Below, one piece after another: positions 16,254-23,802 of a stretch of DNA of 31,625 nucleotides (position 1 is its first letter; each line of letters begins with the position of its first letter). Below the pieces are notes generated by a model. The model was not told where the DNA came from and ran no database searches. It was given only the letters and a program-made list of their open reading frames with translations. A program made the translations under genes and the position numbers. The stretch comes from JAGXLC01 sp964585385. GTDB taxonomy: Bacteria; Bacteroidota; Bacteroidia; Bacteroidales; UBA12077. Where the stretch lies: assembly GCA_964585385.1 (NCBI GenBank), contig CAZPDP010000039.1, forward strand, positions 1 to 31,625, given 5' to 3'.

Positions 16254-16976
16254 CTATGATTTGTCATTTCTTGTATGTAAGCCACATTCTTTTTTTTCGG
16301 GCTCTTCCCACCACCATCTTCCGGCTCTAATATCTTCTCCGGGTTTTACAGCTCTTGTACATGGTTCACAGCCTATACTCGGATAGCCCTTATCGTGCAA
16401 TTCATTATACGGTACATTATGCTCCTTAATATAATCCCAAACATCTTTTTCGGACCAATCGTACAATGGATTCACTTTTATCATCTTGTTTGCTTCATCC
16501 CATTCAACGGGTTTTAAGTTCAGCCTTGTTATCGATTGCTCCCTTCTCAAGCCTGCTATCCATATTTTATAGCCTTTAATAGCTCTTTTAAGGGGTTCAA
16601 TTTTCCTGAGGTAACAACATTGTTTCCTGTTGGCCACACTTTCATAAAACAAATTTATCCCTTTTTCTTTCACCATCTTTTCTACCTGCTTATAATCAGG
16701 AAAATATACATCAACCTTAATGTTGTAATGTTTACAGGTCTTATCTATCAAAGTATATGTTTCTTCAAACAGCCTCCCGGTATCCAGGGTGACAAATTTA
16801 ACCGCATCCTTATCGGTCTTAGCAATCATATCAGTTAAAACCTGACCTTCGGCACCCAGACCTGTTGAAAATACAATATCTCCTTTGTAATTTTTAAGGA
16901 AATAGCTCACAATTTCCAGTGCAGAAGCTTCTTCAAGCAACTTACCTATCTCTTGCACTTTCTCTTGATTCGCCAT
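16254..16976 (-). CDS. cysH: Adenylyl-/phosphoadenylylsulfate reductase CysH, [4Fe-4S] type
   Basis: A cytoplasmic enzyme of 240 residues that reduces activated sulfate (APS or PAPS) to sulfite using thioredoxin. Visible motifs: STGLGAEGQVLTDM (37-50, nucleotide-binding SGG-type loop), TLDTGRLFEET (63-73), WIAGLRREQSITR (139-151) and the C-terminal KKECGLH with catalytic C231. It also carries CC (120-121) and CEPC (203-206), the four cysteines that hold a [4Fe-4S] cluster. That marks the APS-reductase type found in plants and many bacteria, rather than the cluster-free PAPS type of E. coli. It stands divergent to the ATP sulfurylase/APS kinase gene, and both have good promoters in the 317-base gap between them. 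Sulfite reductase is not in the window. Confidence 0.95.
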   Translation of the reverse strand: MANQEKVQEIGKLLEEASALEIVSYFLKNYKGDIVFSTGLGAEGQVLTDMIAKTDKDAVKFVTLDTGRLFEETYTLIDKTCKHYNIKVDVYFPDYKQVEKMVKEKGINLFYESVANRKQCCYLRKIEPLKRAIKGYKIWIAGLRREQSITRLNLKPVEWDEANKMIKVNPLYDWSEKDVWDYIKEHNVPYNELHDKGYPSIGCEPCTRAVKPGEDIRAGRWWWEEPEKKECGLHTRNDKS

Positions 16977-17020
16977 AAAGAAAAGTTTTAGTTAGTAGCA
17001 AAAAGTAAAAAACAAAGAAA

Positions 17021-17050
17021 CAAATATAGACATATATATTTTTTTTGCAA
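17021..17050 (-). promoter_or_regulatory. Promoter of cysH
   Basis: On the minus strand TTG (17048-17050, preceded by TTTG) is followed by 19 bases and then TATATTTG (17021-17028). Both elements and the spacing match the Bacteroidota primary-sigma consensus. Confidence 0.75.
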
Positions 17051-17207
17051 CAAATTCCTTTCAAAACTTTAATATAGGGAAACTCCAGTCATACAACTTA
17101 TGAACCGTTTCAATCTACTTAATATCAGAAAATAACTGCAATAGCCAAAGTCAGTGGAAAATTTAGAATAAACCAGAAAGGGTTAAAGGGATTAAAAATT
17201 AAATGAT

Positions 17208-17215
17208 TATATTTG
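17208..17215 (+). promoter_or_regulatory. -7 promoter box (TATATTTG) for the sat-cysC gene
   Basis: An exact TAnnTTTG match, 78 bases before the ATG at 17294. It leaves a leader of about 70 bases, among the longest in this window. Confidence 0.6.
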
Positions 17216-17293
17216 CACCCTTTAAAAATCCAAAATCTACAATAAAGTTAATTACACCTAAATATCTCATTGTCTAATAAAAAAATACTTAAA

Positions 17294-19198
17294 ATGAAGC
17301 AGTCAATATTGCCTCCCCATGGAGGAAAAGGATTAGTAAACAGAATTATCCCCGAACTGGAAAGAGAAAACCTCGTTAACGAGGCGGAAAATCTTAATAA
17401 GTACAAAATATCAGATGCTGACCTTTCTGTATTTTACAGGATTGCGGACGGCGCTCTTTCACCCCTTGAAGGTCCTATGAACCAGGATGAATTCAATAAA
17501 GTTCTGGAAGAGGAAGTAATGGAAAGAAATGGAAAAAAATACGCATGGACCATACCTTTAGCATTCCCCATTCATAAAGATGAAGCCGATAAGCTACAAA
17601 AAGGCGAAACTGTAGCAGTTGAAAATGAACGAGGCGAAATAGTCGGTACCATTACAATTGAAGATATCTATCCCTTTGACAAAGAAAAATATAACACATC
17701 TGTTTACGGAACAGAAAGAACAGATCATCCGGGAGCCAGAATTTTCAACGAAGATTCCCGCGATTACCTGATTGGAGGAAAAATATGGGCACTCCCCCAA
17801 CCCAAAAATCCAAGTTTTGGGCAGTACATGATTACACCTGCTGAAACAAGAGCCCTTTTCAGCAAAAAGGGATGGGATAGAATCGTAGGATTCCAAACCC
17901 GGAATGCACTCCACAGAGCGCATGAATATGCAATGGTTTACGCTGCTGAAAAATTAACCCGCGAAGGATATTTCACAGGAACCGTATTAAATCCGCTGGT
18001 TGGTGCAACCAAATCAGACGATATCCCCGCCGATGTAAGAATGCGCACTTACGAAGCGCTCATTGAAGGAAAATGGATTGGTTACGGAGATAAAGACGAA
18101 GAACTCTGGAAAGAAAAAGGATACGACCTTGACGACCAGATGCTCCTCATCGGTCTGGATATGAAAATGTTCTACGCAGGACCCAAAGAGGCAGTAATGC
18201 ACGCTATTTATCGACAAAACTATGGATTCACAGACATCGTTATCGGAAGAAAGCACGCCGATGCTCCTTTTGACGACGGAGAAGCCATCTGGGGAGACTT
18301 TGACGCACACAATATTTTTGATAACCTGAAAGGTAATCTTGAAATCCAACCTGCAAAAGTTGGTTTTGCTGCCTTCTTTAAAGAAATCAACAGAGTTGGT
18401 TTAATTAAAGAATTCCAGCCTAGAGGTTATAACTCTGTATTCATCTCAGGTAAAGAAGTGCGAAACAAACTCAATAATGGTGAAGATGTTGATGAACGTA
18501 TCCTTAGAAAATGTGTGGGTGACATCCTTAAAGAATATTACCTGTCAAAGCAACGAGTGGAAGAACCTAAAGAAGAGAAGCAAAAAAGTTCCAATGTTGT
18601 TTGGCACGATACAGTAGTTTCCAAACAAGAAAGAGAAAAGAAAAACGGTCATAAAGGTGTTGTTGTGTGGATGACAGGTCTGTCAGGTTGTGGTAAATCT
18701 ACAATTGCTACGGAATTACAAAAAAGACTTTTTGAAATGAGCTGTAATGTATTCATTCTGGATGGTGACAATGTAAGACACGGACTGAACAGCAACCTTG
18801 GTTTTTCACCCGAAGACAGGGAAGAAAATATCCGCAGAATTGGTGAAGTAGCTCACCTGTTTGCTGAAGCGGGAACTATAACTATTACTTCATTCATCTC
18901 TCCTTATGCGAAAGACCGTGACAGAGCAAGAAAATTAAACGAACCCGGAGATTTCCTTGAAGTTTATGTTAAAGCTCCGCTTTCGGTTTGTGAGCAAAGA
19001 GATCCAAAAGGTCTATACAAGAAAGCCCGCCAGGGTATCATTCCTGAATTTACGGGTATTTCTGCTCCTTACGAAGAGCCAACAAATCCTGAAATACTGA
19101 TTGAAACAGACCAGTTAAACCTTGAGGAATCCGTTGAAAAGATAATCAACTACATGAAAGAAAATAAAATCATCAAGGAAAAGCAACTGGCTAAGTAA
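17294..19198 (+). CDS. Bifunctional ATP sulfurylase / APS kinase (Sat-CysC fusion)
   Basis: A 634-residue cytoplasmic enzyme for the first two steps of sulfate assimilation: sulfate plus ATP gives APS, then APS plus ATP gives PAPS. Residues 1 to about 425 are ATP sulfurylase, with QTRNALHRAHE (201-211, HxxH-type site with H207 and H210) and GRKHAD (318-323). This form of the second motif, followed by PFDDGEAIWGDFDAHNIFDNL, resembles Sat of sulfur bacteria more than CysD/CysN. A linker rich in Glu/Lys (about 425-445) leads to the APS kinase domain with P-loop GLSGCGKST (462-470), DGDNVRHGLN and SFISPYAKDRD, with S536 at the phospho-serine position. I prefer ATG 17294 over the in-frame TTG at 17270, since TTG starts are rare here. 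A terminator follows. Confidence 0.94.
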   Translation: MKQSILPPHGGKGLVNRIIPELERENLVNEAENLNKYKISDADLSVFYRIADGALSPLEGPMNQDEFNKVLEEEVMERNGKKYAWTIPLAFPIHKDEADKLQKGETVAVENERGEIVGTITIEDIYPFDKEKYNTSVYGTERTDHPGARIFNEDSRDYLIGGKIWALPQPKNPSFGQYMITPAETRALFSKKGWDRIVGFQTRNALHRAHEYAMVYAAEKLTREGYFTGTVLNPLVGATKSDDIPADVRMRTYEALIEGKWIGYGDKDEELWKEKGYDLDDQMLLIGLDMKMFYAGPKEAVMHAIYRQNYGFTDIVIGRKHADAPFDDGEAIWGDFDAHNIFDNLKGNLEIQPAKVGFAAFFKEINRVGLIKEFQPRGYNSVFISGKEVRNKLNNGEDVDERILRKCVGDILKEYYLSKQRVEEPKEEKQKSSNVVWHDTVVSKQEREKKNGHKGVVVWMTGLSGCGKSTIATELQKRLFEMSCNVFILDGDNVRHGLNSNLGFSPEDREENIRRIGEVAHLFAEAGTITITSFISPYAKDRDRARKLNEPGDFLEVYVKAPLSVCEQRDPKGLYKKARQGIIPEFTGISAPYEEPTNPEILIETDQLNLEESVEKIINYMKENKIIKEKQLAK

Positions 19199-19220
19199 TA
19201 ATAAATCGCACATCTGAATG

Positions 19221-19249
19221 AAAGGCTGTTCCTAACCGGGACAGCCTTT
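19221..19249. terminator. Bidirectional terminator between sat-cysC and the EamA gene
   Basis: Stem AAAGGCTGT (19221-19229) / ACAGCCTTT (19241-19249) with an 11-base loop and a T-rich tail. It overlaps the first base of the EamA stop codon (19249-19251), so it serves the plus gene best and the minus gene only from within its last codon. Confidence 0.8.
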
Positions 19250-20088
19250 TATTTTTTCAGCAAAATGGATGAACCAATAATCATAAGTCCTCCCAACAGA
19301 ACATTCCAGGTAAGCGTCTCATTGAAAAGGTATATACCAAAAATTATCGCACTGATAACCTCAATATAGGCCATAAAAGAAGCAGTGGAGGCTTTTATGT
19401 TTTTTAAGGCAGAAAAAAACAGCCCGTAACCAACAAGACCCACCAACAAAGCATAAACCACTGCAATAATACTTTTATCCAATTCAGGTTTTTCAGGAAA
19501 AACAATAAATACGATTGTAAACACCACTGCTCCTATAAAATTCTGATGAAAAACAATACTCCAGTTTGAATACCGGGGAGCCTCTCTTTTGAACATAACC
19601 ACAGTGACAGCATAAATCAATGAAGATAAAAGCATTGCCATTGTACCAACAAATACTTCATTATTAAAAGAAATCTCTTTATCCAGGTGGATAAAAATGA
19701 TGCCCGCAAAGGCAAAAACCAGTAATAATATGTTTTTAAGGGGTAAGGGTTCAAATAGATAAACACGGCTCAGCAACACCGCAAATAAAGGCCAGGTATA
19801 CAGGATAATTACAGCATTTCCTATGGGTGCATTCAGAAAACCGATGAAATAAAAAACAAGGCGAATCACATTGAGGAAGGAAGCTATAATTAACACGCGC
19901 GATGCAATTTTTAGGGTCTTTAAGTCTTTGAAACGGGTAAAAACACCGACCAGTATTACCGGAACAACAACTCTGAAAAAGCTAAGCACAAAAGGATGAA
20001 GATCGAGATATTTAATAAACACTCCGCTTGAACCCCAGATAACAGCTGCCAACAAGATTTTTAAATAAGAAGGGTTTAATTTTACCAT
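19249..20088 (-). CDS. EamA/DMT family transporter
   Basis: An inner-membrane protein of 279 residues with ten predicted spans in two matching halves, the two EamA repeats of the drug/metabolite transporter superfamily. Typical features are the opening helix LKILLAAVIWGSSGVFIKYL, FLNAPIGNAVIILYTWPLFAVLLSR at the end of the first half, and ASTASFMAYIEVISAIIFGIYLFNETLTW in the second. The last residues (SSILLKK) leave a short cytoplasmic tail. Members export amino acids or other small metabolites, but the substrate cannot be read from the sequence. It is a single gene; the stop codon lies in the terminator shared with the sat-cysC gene, and its start is 80 bases from the divergent OppA-like gene. 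Confidence 0.9.
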   Translation of the reverse strand: MVKLNPSYLKILLAAVIWGSSGVFIKYLDLHPFVLSFFRVVVPVILVGVFTRFKDLKTLKIASRVLIIASFLNVIRLVFYFIGFLNAPIGNAVIILYTWPLFAVLLSRVYLFEPLPLKNILLLVFAFAGIIFIHLDKEISFNNEVFVGTMAMLLSSLIYAVTVVMFKREAPRYSNWSIVFHQNFIGAVVFTIVFIVFPEKPELDKSIIAVVYALLVGLVGYGLFFSALKNIKASTASFMAYIEVISAIIFGIYLFNETLTWNVLLGGLMIIGSSILLKK

Positions 20089-20144
20089 AAGTAATTTTTA
20101 TCAGCTCTTACTATTTAAAGGAAGTGTTCAATTTTAAAATTGAT

Positions 20145-20152
20145 TAAATTTG
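20145..20152 (+). promoter_or_regulatory. -7 promoter box (TAAATTTG) for the OppA-like gene
   Basis: An exact TAnnTTTG match 16 bases before the ATG at 20169, so the leader would be very short. No clear box for the divergent EamA gene is visible in the same gap. Confidence 0.5.
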
Positions 20153-20168
20153 TCAAAAATAACAATAT

Positions 20169-21794
20169 ATGAGAAACCTCCTAATCTGGCTATTATTTAT
20201 CCCCTTTGTTTTTTCCTGTACAAGCAATAAAAATCAGCATCCCGGTAAGACGGTCTTTCGATACAATGAATCCAAAGGAATTGCTACGCTTGATCCTGCT
20301 TTTGCAAAAAGCCAGACTCTAATATGGCCAGTTCATCAGCTTTTCAACGGACTCGTACAGATGGACCGGAGATTAAATGTTAAACCATCCATTGCCAAAA
20401 GCTGGAAGATTAGTGAAAACGGACTGGAATATACTTTTCATCTGCGGAATGATGTATATTTTCACGATCACGAGCTATTCCCCGGTGGCAAAGGCAGAAA
20501 AGTTACCGCCCGGGATTTTGTTTACAGCATCAAACGAATTTATGATCCCAGGACCGCTTCCCCGGGAGCCTGGATTTTCAACTACCTCGACAAAGAAAAA
20601 GGACCCAAAGCTCCCAATGACAGTACATTAAAAATATATCTTAAAAAACCTTTCCCTGCATTCCTGGGATTACTTACAATGAAGTATTGCTCCGTAGTTC
20701 CCAGAGAGATTATCGATCATTACGGAAGGGATTTCGGACACCACCCTGTGGGAACAGGTGCTTTCAGGTTCAAAATTTGGAAAGAGGGAGAAAAACTGGT
20801 ATTTGTAAAAAATGACAACTATTTTGAAACCGACACAACAGGGAATCAACTCCCCTACCTGAATGCTGTGGCCATCACTTTTGTGACAGACAAGCAAAGT
20901 GAATTCATGGAGTTTATCAAAGGAGATCTCGACTTCCTTTCAGGGATTAATCCGGCCAACAAAGACGAACTACTGACTCGCGGAGGAAAACTCAACCCCA
21001 AATACCATAATAAAATCAAAATGATTACCCAGCCCTATCTGAATACCGAATACCTGGGCTTTCTCATAGATACCTCACTAAAACAAGTCAAAAACAGCCC
21101 TGTATCGAATAAACATATAAGACAGGCCATCAATTATGGATTTGACAGGAAAAAAATGATGAAATACCTGCGAAACAACATTGGAACCCCCGCCAATGAA
21201 GGGTTTATACCTAAAGGTTTACCCACTTTTTCACCAGATAAAATCGAAGGCTACAGCTATAAACCTGATAAAGCCAGGGAACTGCTGAATAAAGCCGGTT
21301 ATCCAAAAGGAAAGGGTTTGCCTGAAATTACTCTTACTACAACCGATGATTACCGGGATCTTTGTGAATTTATTCAACATCAGCTTTCTGATATCGGCAT
21401 TCATATTAATATTGAAATTAGCACAGGAGCCACCTTCAGGGATATGGTTGCAAATTCCAAACTGATGTTTTTCAGAGGCTCGTGGATAGCTGATTACCCG
21501 GATGCAGAAAACTACCTGGCTCTTTTCTACAGCAAAAATTTTAGTCCGGGTGGCCCCAACTACACTCATTTTAGCAATTCTCAATACGATGAATTATACG
21601 AGAAAGCTCTTAACACAATGAATGTAGATAAAAGAAAAAAACTGTACTTAAAAATGGACCAGATGATTGTCGAGAATGCACCTGTGGTACCATTATATTA
21701 TGACCAGGTGGTAAGATTTACGCATGAGAATGTTAAAAATCTTGGCAGCAACCCTATGAATTTGTTAACGCTTAAGTATGTCAAAAAAGAATAA
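20169..21794 (+). CDS. ABC-type peptide-binding lipoprotein (OppA/SBP_bac_5 family)
   Basis: A 541-residue substrate-binding protein. The lipoprotein signal MRNLLIWLLFIPFVFSC ends at the lipidated Cys 17. The mature protein matches the family 5 binding proteins (OppA, DppA, MppA): GIATLDPAFAKS, LFNGLVQMDRRLNVKPSIAKSW, NGLEYTFHLRNDVYFHD, RKVTARDFVYSIKRIYDP, HPVGTGAFRFKIW, then AINYGFDRKKMM and RGSWIADYPDAENYLALF. Family members bind peptides, murein tripeptide or nickel complexes and hand them to an ABC permease. No permease or ATPase gene is in the window, so it is either an orphan or works with a distant system. Its end overlaps the start of the BadF-type kinase gene by 17 bases, so the two are coupled. 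Confidence 0.92.
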   Translation: MRNLLIWLLFIPFVFSCTSNKNQHPGKTVFRYNESKGIATLDPAFAKSQTLIWPVHQLFNGLVQMDRRLNVKPSIAKSWKISENGLEYTFHLRNDVYFHDHELFPGGKGRKVTARDFVYSIKRIYDPRTASPGAWIFNYLDKEKGPKAPNDSTLKIYLKKPFPAFLGLLTMKYCSVVPREIIDHYGRDFGHHPVGTGAFRFKIWKEGEKLVFVKNDNYFETDTTGNQLPYLNAVAITFVTDKQSEFMEFIKGDLDFLSGINPANKDELLTRGGKLNPKYHNKIKMITQPYLNTEYLGFLIDTSLKQVKNSPVSNKHIRQAINYGFDRKKMMKYLRNNIGTPANEGFIPKGLPTFSPDKIEGYSYKPDKARELLNKAGYPKGKGLPEITLTTTDDYRDLCEFIQHQLSDIGIHINIEISTGATFRDMVANSKLMFFRGSWIADYPDAENYLALFYSKNFSPGGPNYTHFSNSQYDELYEKALNTMNVDKRKKLYLKMDQMIVENAPVVPLYYDQVVRFTHENVKNLGSNPMNLLTLKYVKKE

Positions 21795-22650
21795 CATTAT
21801 ATTGATTGCTGATGCCGGATCAACTAAAACAGACTGGGCTATAGTTGAGGGTGGGAAGTTTCTTTTCACTCAAACTAAGGGCATCAATCCTTATTTTGAT
21901 AATACTGAAACAACAGCAGAAAAAATTGCTGCGAACCCTGTTATTTCAAAACAAAAGGACCATGTTGATAAAATATCTTTTTATGGAGCAGGTTGTTCAG
22001 ACGAAAAAAGAAATAAAGAAATCAGCAATTATCTGAAAGATATTTTTATAAAAGCCAGTATTGATGTTCATTCTGACATTCTGGGTGCGTCCAGGGCTCT
22101 TTTCCAAAATAAACAAGGAATTGTTTGCATACTTGGTACAGGTTCCAATTGTTGTCGCTACAACGGTAAGGAAATTACAAGATGTTCGCCATCCCTTGGT
22201 TATCTTGCAGGAGATGAGGGTAGCGGAAACTACATGGGTAAAGAATTGCTGCGAAGCTATTTTTATGGTAAACTGAATTCGGATCTTGCTCAAAAGCTTG
22301 AAAATGAACATCAAATGAAAAAAAACGTTGTCCTGCACTCGTTGTACAAGGAAAACTTCCCTAATCTTTATCTGGCCGGATTTACCCCTTTCATACACAA
22401 TAACAAAAATCACCAGGATATCAAAAACATCATAAATCGAAGTTTCGATGAATTTTTTACGAACCATCTGGTCAGAATAGCCACAGAATCTTATGACAAA
22501 ATTAAATTTACAGGCTCAGTTGCATGGTATTTTCAGGAAGAACTTAAAAATATGTGCGACAAATACAGCTTAAATTTTCATGGAGTCATAAGGGCTCCTG
22601 TTAAAGAATTGGTTCAGTTTCATCAAAAAGAATTTGAATCAGATAAATAA
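21778..22650 (+). CDS. BadF/BadG/BcrA/BcrD-type ATPase, probable N-acetylglucosamine/MurNAc kinase
   Basis: A 290-residue cytoplasmic kinase of the ASKHA (actin/hexokinase) fold. The phosphate-1 loop is IADAGSTKTDW (10-20) with D12, the phosphate-2 loop is LGTGSN (119-124), and LAGDEGSGNYMGKELL (near 143-158) is the segment seen in N-acetylhexosamine kinases. This length and motif set fit the GlcNAc kinase/MurK-like branch better than the iron-sulfur benzoyl-CoA reductase activators, which have extra cysteines for a cluster; here the CC after GTGSN is not in a cluster-type spacing. It overlaps the OppA-like gene by 17 bases. Together they could recover murein fragments, with one binding the peptide part and the other phosphorylating the sugar; this is inference from adjacency. 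Confidence 0.85.
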   Translation: MSKKNNIILIADAGSTKTDWAIVEGGKFLFTQTKGINPYFDNTETTAEKIAANPVISKQKDHVDKISFYGAGCSDEKRNKEISNYLKDIFIKASIDVHSDILGASRALFQNKQGIVCILGTGSNCCRYNGKEITRCSPSLGYLAGDEGSGNYMGKELLRSYFYGKLNSDLAQKLENEHQMKKNVVLHSLYKENFPNLYLAGFTPFIHNNKNHQDIKNIINRSFDEFFTNHLVRIATESYDKIKFTGSVAWYFQEELKNMCDKYSLNFHGVIRAPVKELVQFHQKEFESDK

Positions 22651-22704
22651 TTCAAACTATTTTATTACTTTTAAGATAAATAGAAGAAAAAAGCAGAAAC
22701 CATT

Positions 22705-23469
22705 ATGTGGACAAGTGTAATTATTGATGATGAGCATAAATCCCGGGAAACACTAAAAAAAATCATCGAACGGTACTTCACAAACCAGATTAGCGTTGTA
22801 TATCTCGCAGAATCTGTAAAGGAAGGTGTATTCGCTATCAACAAATACAATCCCCGCCTGGTTTTTTTGGATATAGAAATGCCAGAGGAAAATGGTTTTA
22901 AGCTGTTTGATTACTTTGACTATTATAATTTTGATGTGGTTTTTACAACTGCCTATAAACAATATGCCATCGATGCCATCAAATGTTCGGCCCTGGATTA
23001 CCTTCTAAAACCCATTAACTACATTGATCTGAAAGAAGTGATCAAAAGACTGGAAGACAAAGAGAAAAAATTAACGCCCCAGACTCAGATAGAAGCCTTT
23101 CTTTCAAACATTAGTTCAGCTACGAATGAATTCAATAAAATTGCCCTTCCAACCTTTGAAGGTTATGAACTCGAAAAGGTAAATAACATCATTTACTGCC
23201 AGGCTGAAGAAAATTACACAAAAATATACACCAACCGCAATGAAGTTATCATGGTGGCCAAAACACTAAAAAGCATTGAAGAACTATTACCTGATTCAAT
23301 GTTTTTCAGAATCCATAAATCTTACCTGGTGAATCTCAACTATATCAAGTCCTACAACAAGTCACAGGGATATAAAGTTATCCTTGAAAATGGAATCAGG
23401 CTTGATGTAGCTACCCGCAGAAACGATGAATTTGTTAAAGCGCTTACCAGAAAAGGGAAAGAAAATTAA
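22705..23469 (+). CDS. LytTR family response regulator
   Basis: A 254-residue transcriptional regulator. The N-terminal receiver domain (1 to about 120) has the acidic pocket D8-D9, the phosphorylation site D56 in LVFLDIEMP, the Thr in VVFTTAYKQYA, and the conserved Lys in DYLLKPIN. After a linker, residues about 140-250 form a LytTR DNA-binding domain (IIYCQAEENYTKIYT, then MFFRIHKSYLVNLNYIKSYNK). Such proteins bind paired 9-base direct repeats upstream of targets, often surface or secretion genes. No histidine kinase gene lies in the window, so its partner must be elsewhere. It begins 54 bases after the kinase gene, and is followed by a 333-base gap before the large secreted protease, which is a possible target by position only. 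Confidence 0.93.
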   Translation: MWTSVIIDDEHKSRETLKKIIERYFTNQISVVYLAESVKEGVFAINKYNPRLVFLDIEMPEENGFKLFDYFDYYNFDVVFTTAYKQYAIDAIKCSALDYLLKPINYIDLKEVIKRLEDKEKKLTPQTQIEAFLSNISSATNEFNKIALPTFEGYELEKVNNIIYCQAEENYTKIYTNRNEVIMVAKTLKSIEELLPDSMFFRIHKSYLVNLNYIKSYNKSQGYKVILENGIRLDVATRRNDEFVKALTRKGKEN

Positions 23470-23802
23470 AACCTTTCACCTCCCTCATCATACAAAGCAT
23501 ATAAGTATAAGTTACACATAACTGTTTAAATAATTGTGCAAAAACATAAACAAGACTTACAGATGTTGCACAAAAGCATTGATAGTTATTAACAAGTTTT
23601 CAACAATATATTAACAATTTCAAAACTTTATATTCCCCACAGGCTTAACTAGTTTTTAAATTAATAAAATGATTTTTGTCATGTTGTAAACCAACAATTG
23701 TCATGCTTTAATTTGTTATAAAAAAATCAGTTCTATATATTGCACCGCAGATTTAAATTTTCTTTAAATCATTGTTAACCTAAACCATTTAAATTCTTAT
23801 TT
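23470..23802. other. A+T-rich gap upstream of the secreted protease, no gene seen
   Basis: A 333-base gap with no convincing ORF. It contains several related words of the type TTAACA/TTCAACA/CAACAATTG (for example TTATTAACA, TATTAACAA, CCAACAATTG, TTGTTAACC). Near 23712-23742 there is TTTG, 19 bases, then ATATATTG, a poor -7 match. It should hold the promoter and control sites of the protease gene. Confidence 0.45.

Larger units (their letters stand above)
16977..17293. other. Divergent promoter region between cysH and the sat-cysC gene
   Basis: This gap holds the cysH promoter (17021-17050, minus) and the sat-cysC -7 box (17208-17215, plus). The 150 bases between them show no gene. I see no obvious riboswitch-like structure or long palindrome, so any sulfur control must use an operator I cannot recognise. 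Confidence 0.5.

Noticed and set aside
17270..17293. TTG start giving an 8-residue longer Sat-CysC protein
   Set aside because: TTG starts are rare in this phylum and the ATG at 17294 begins a normal Sat N-terminus (MKQSILPPHGGKGLV).
16977..17293. Riboswitch controlling the sulfate genes
   Set aside because: I looked for a SAM-type leader or stem with a T-run and saw neither; the long leader of the sat-cysC gene is the only hint.
21997..22467. 156-residue minus-strand ORF
   Set aside because: It is antisense to the BadF-type kinase, which has clear phosphate loops; it has no support of its own.
23470..23802. Possible replication origin, because of A+T richness and words like TTCCCCACA, TTACACATAA and TTATTAACA
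   Set aside because: No exact DnaA-box cluster (TTATCCACA) and no origin-type neighbours; the words are loose matches expected in such A+T-rich DNA.
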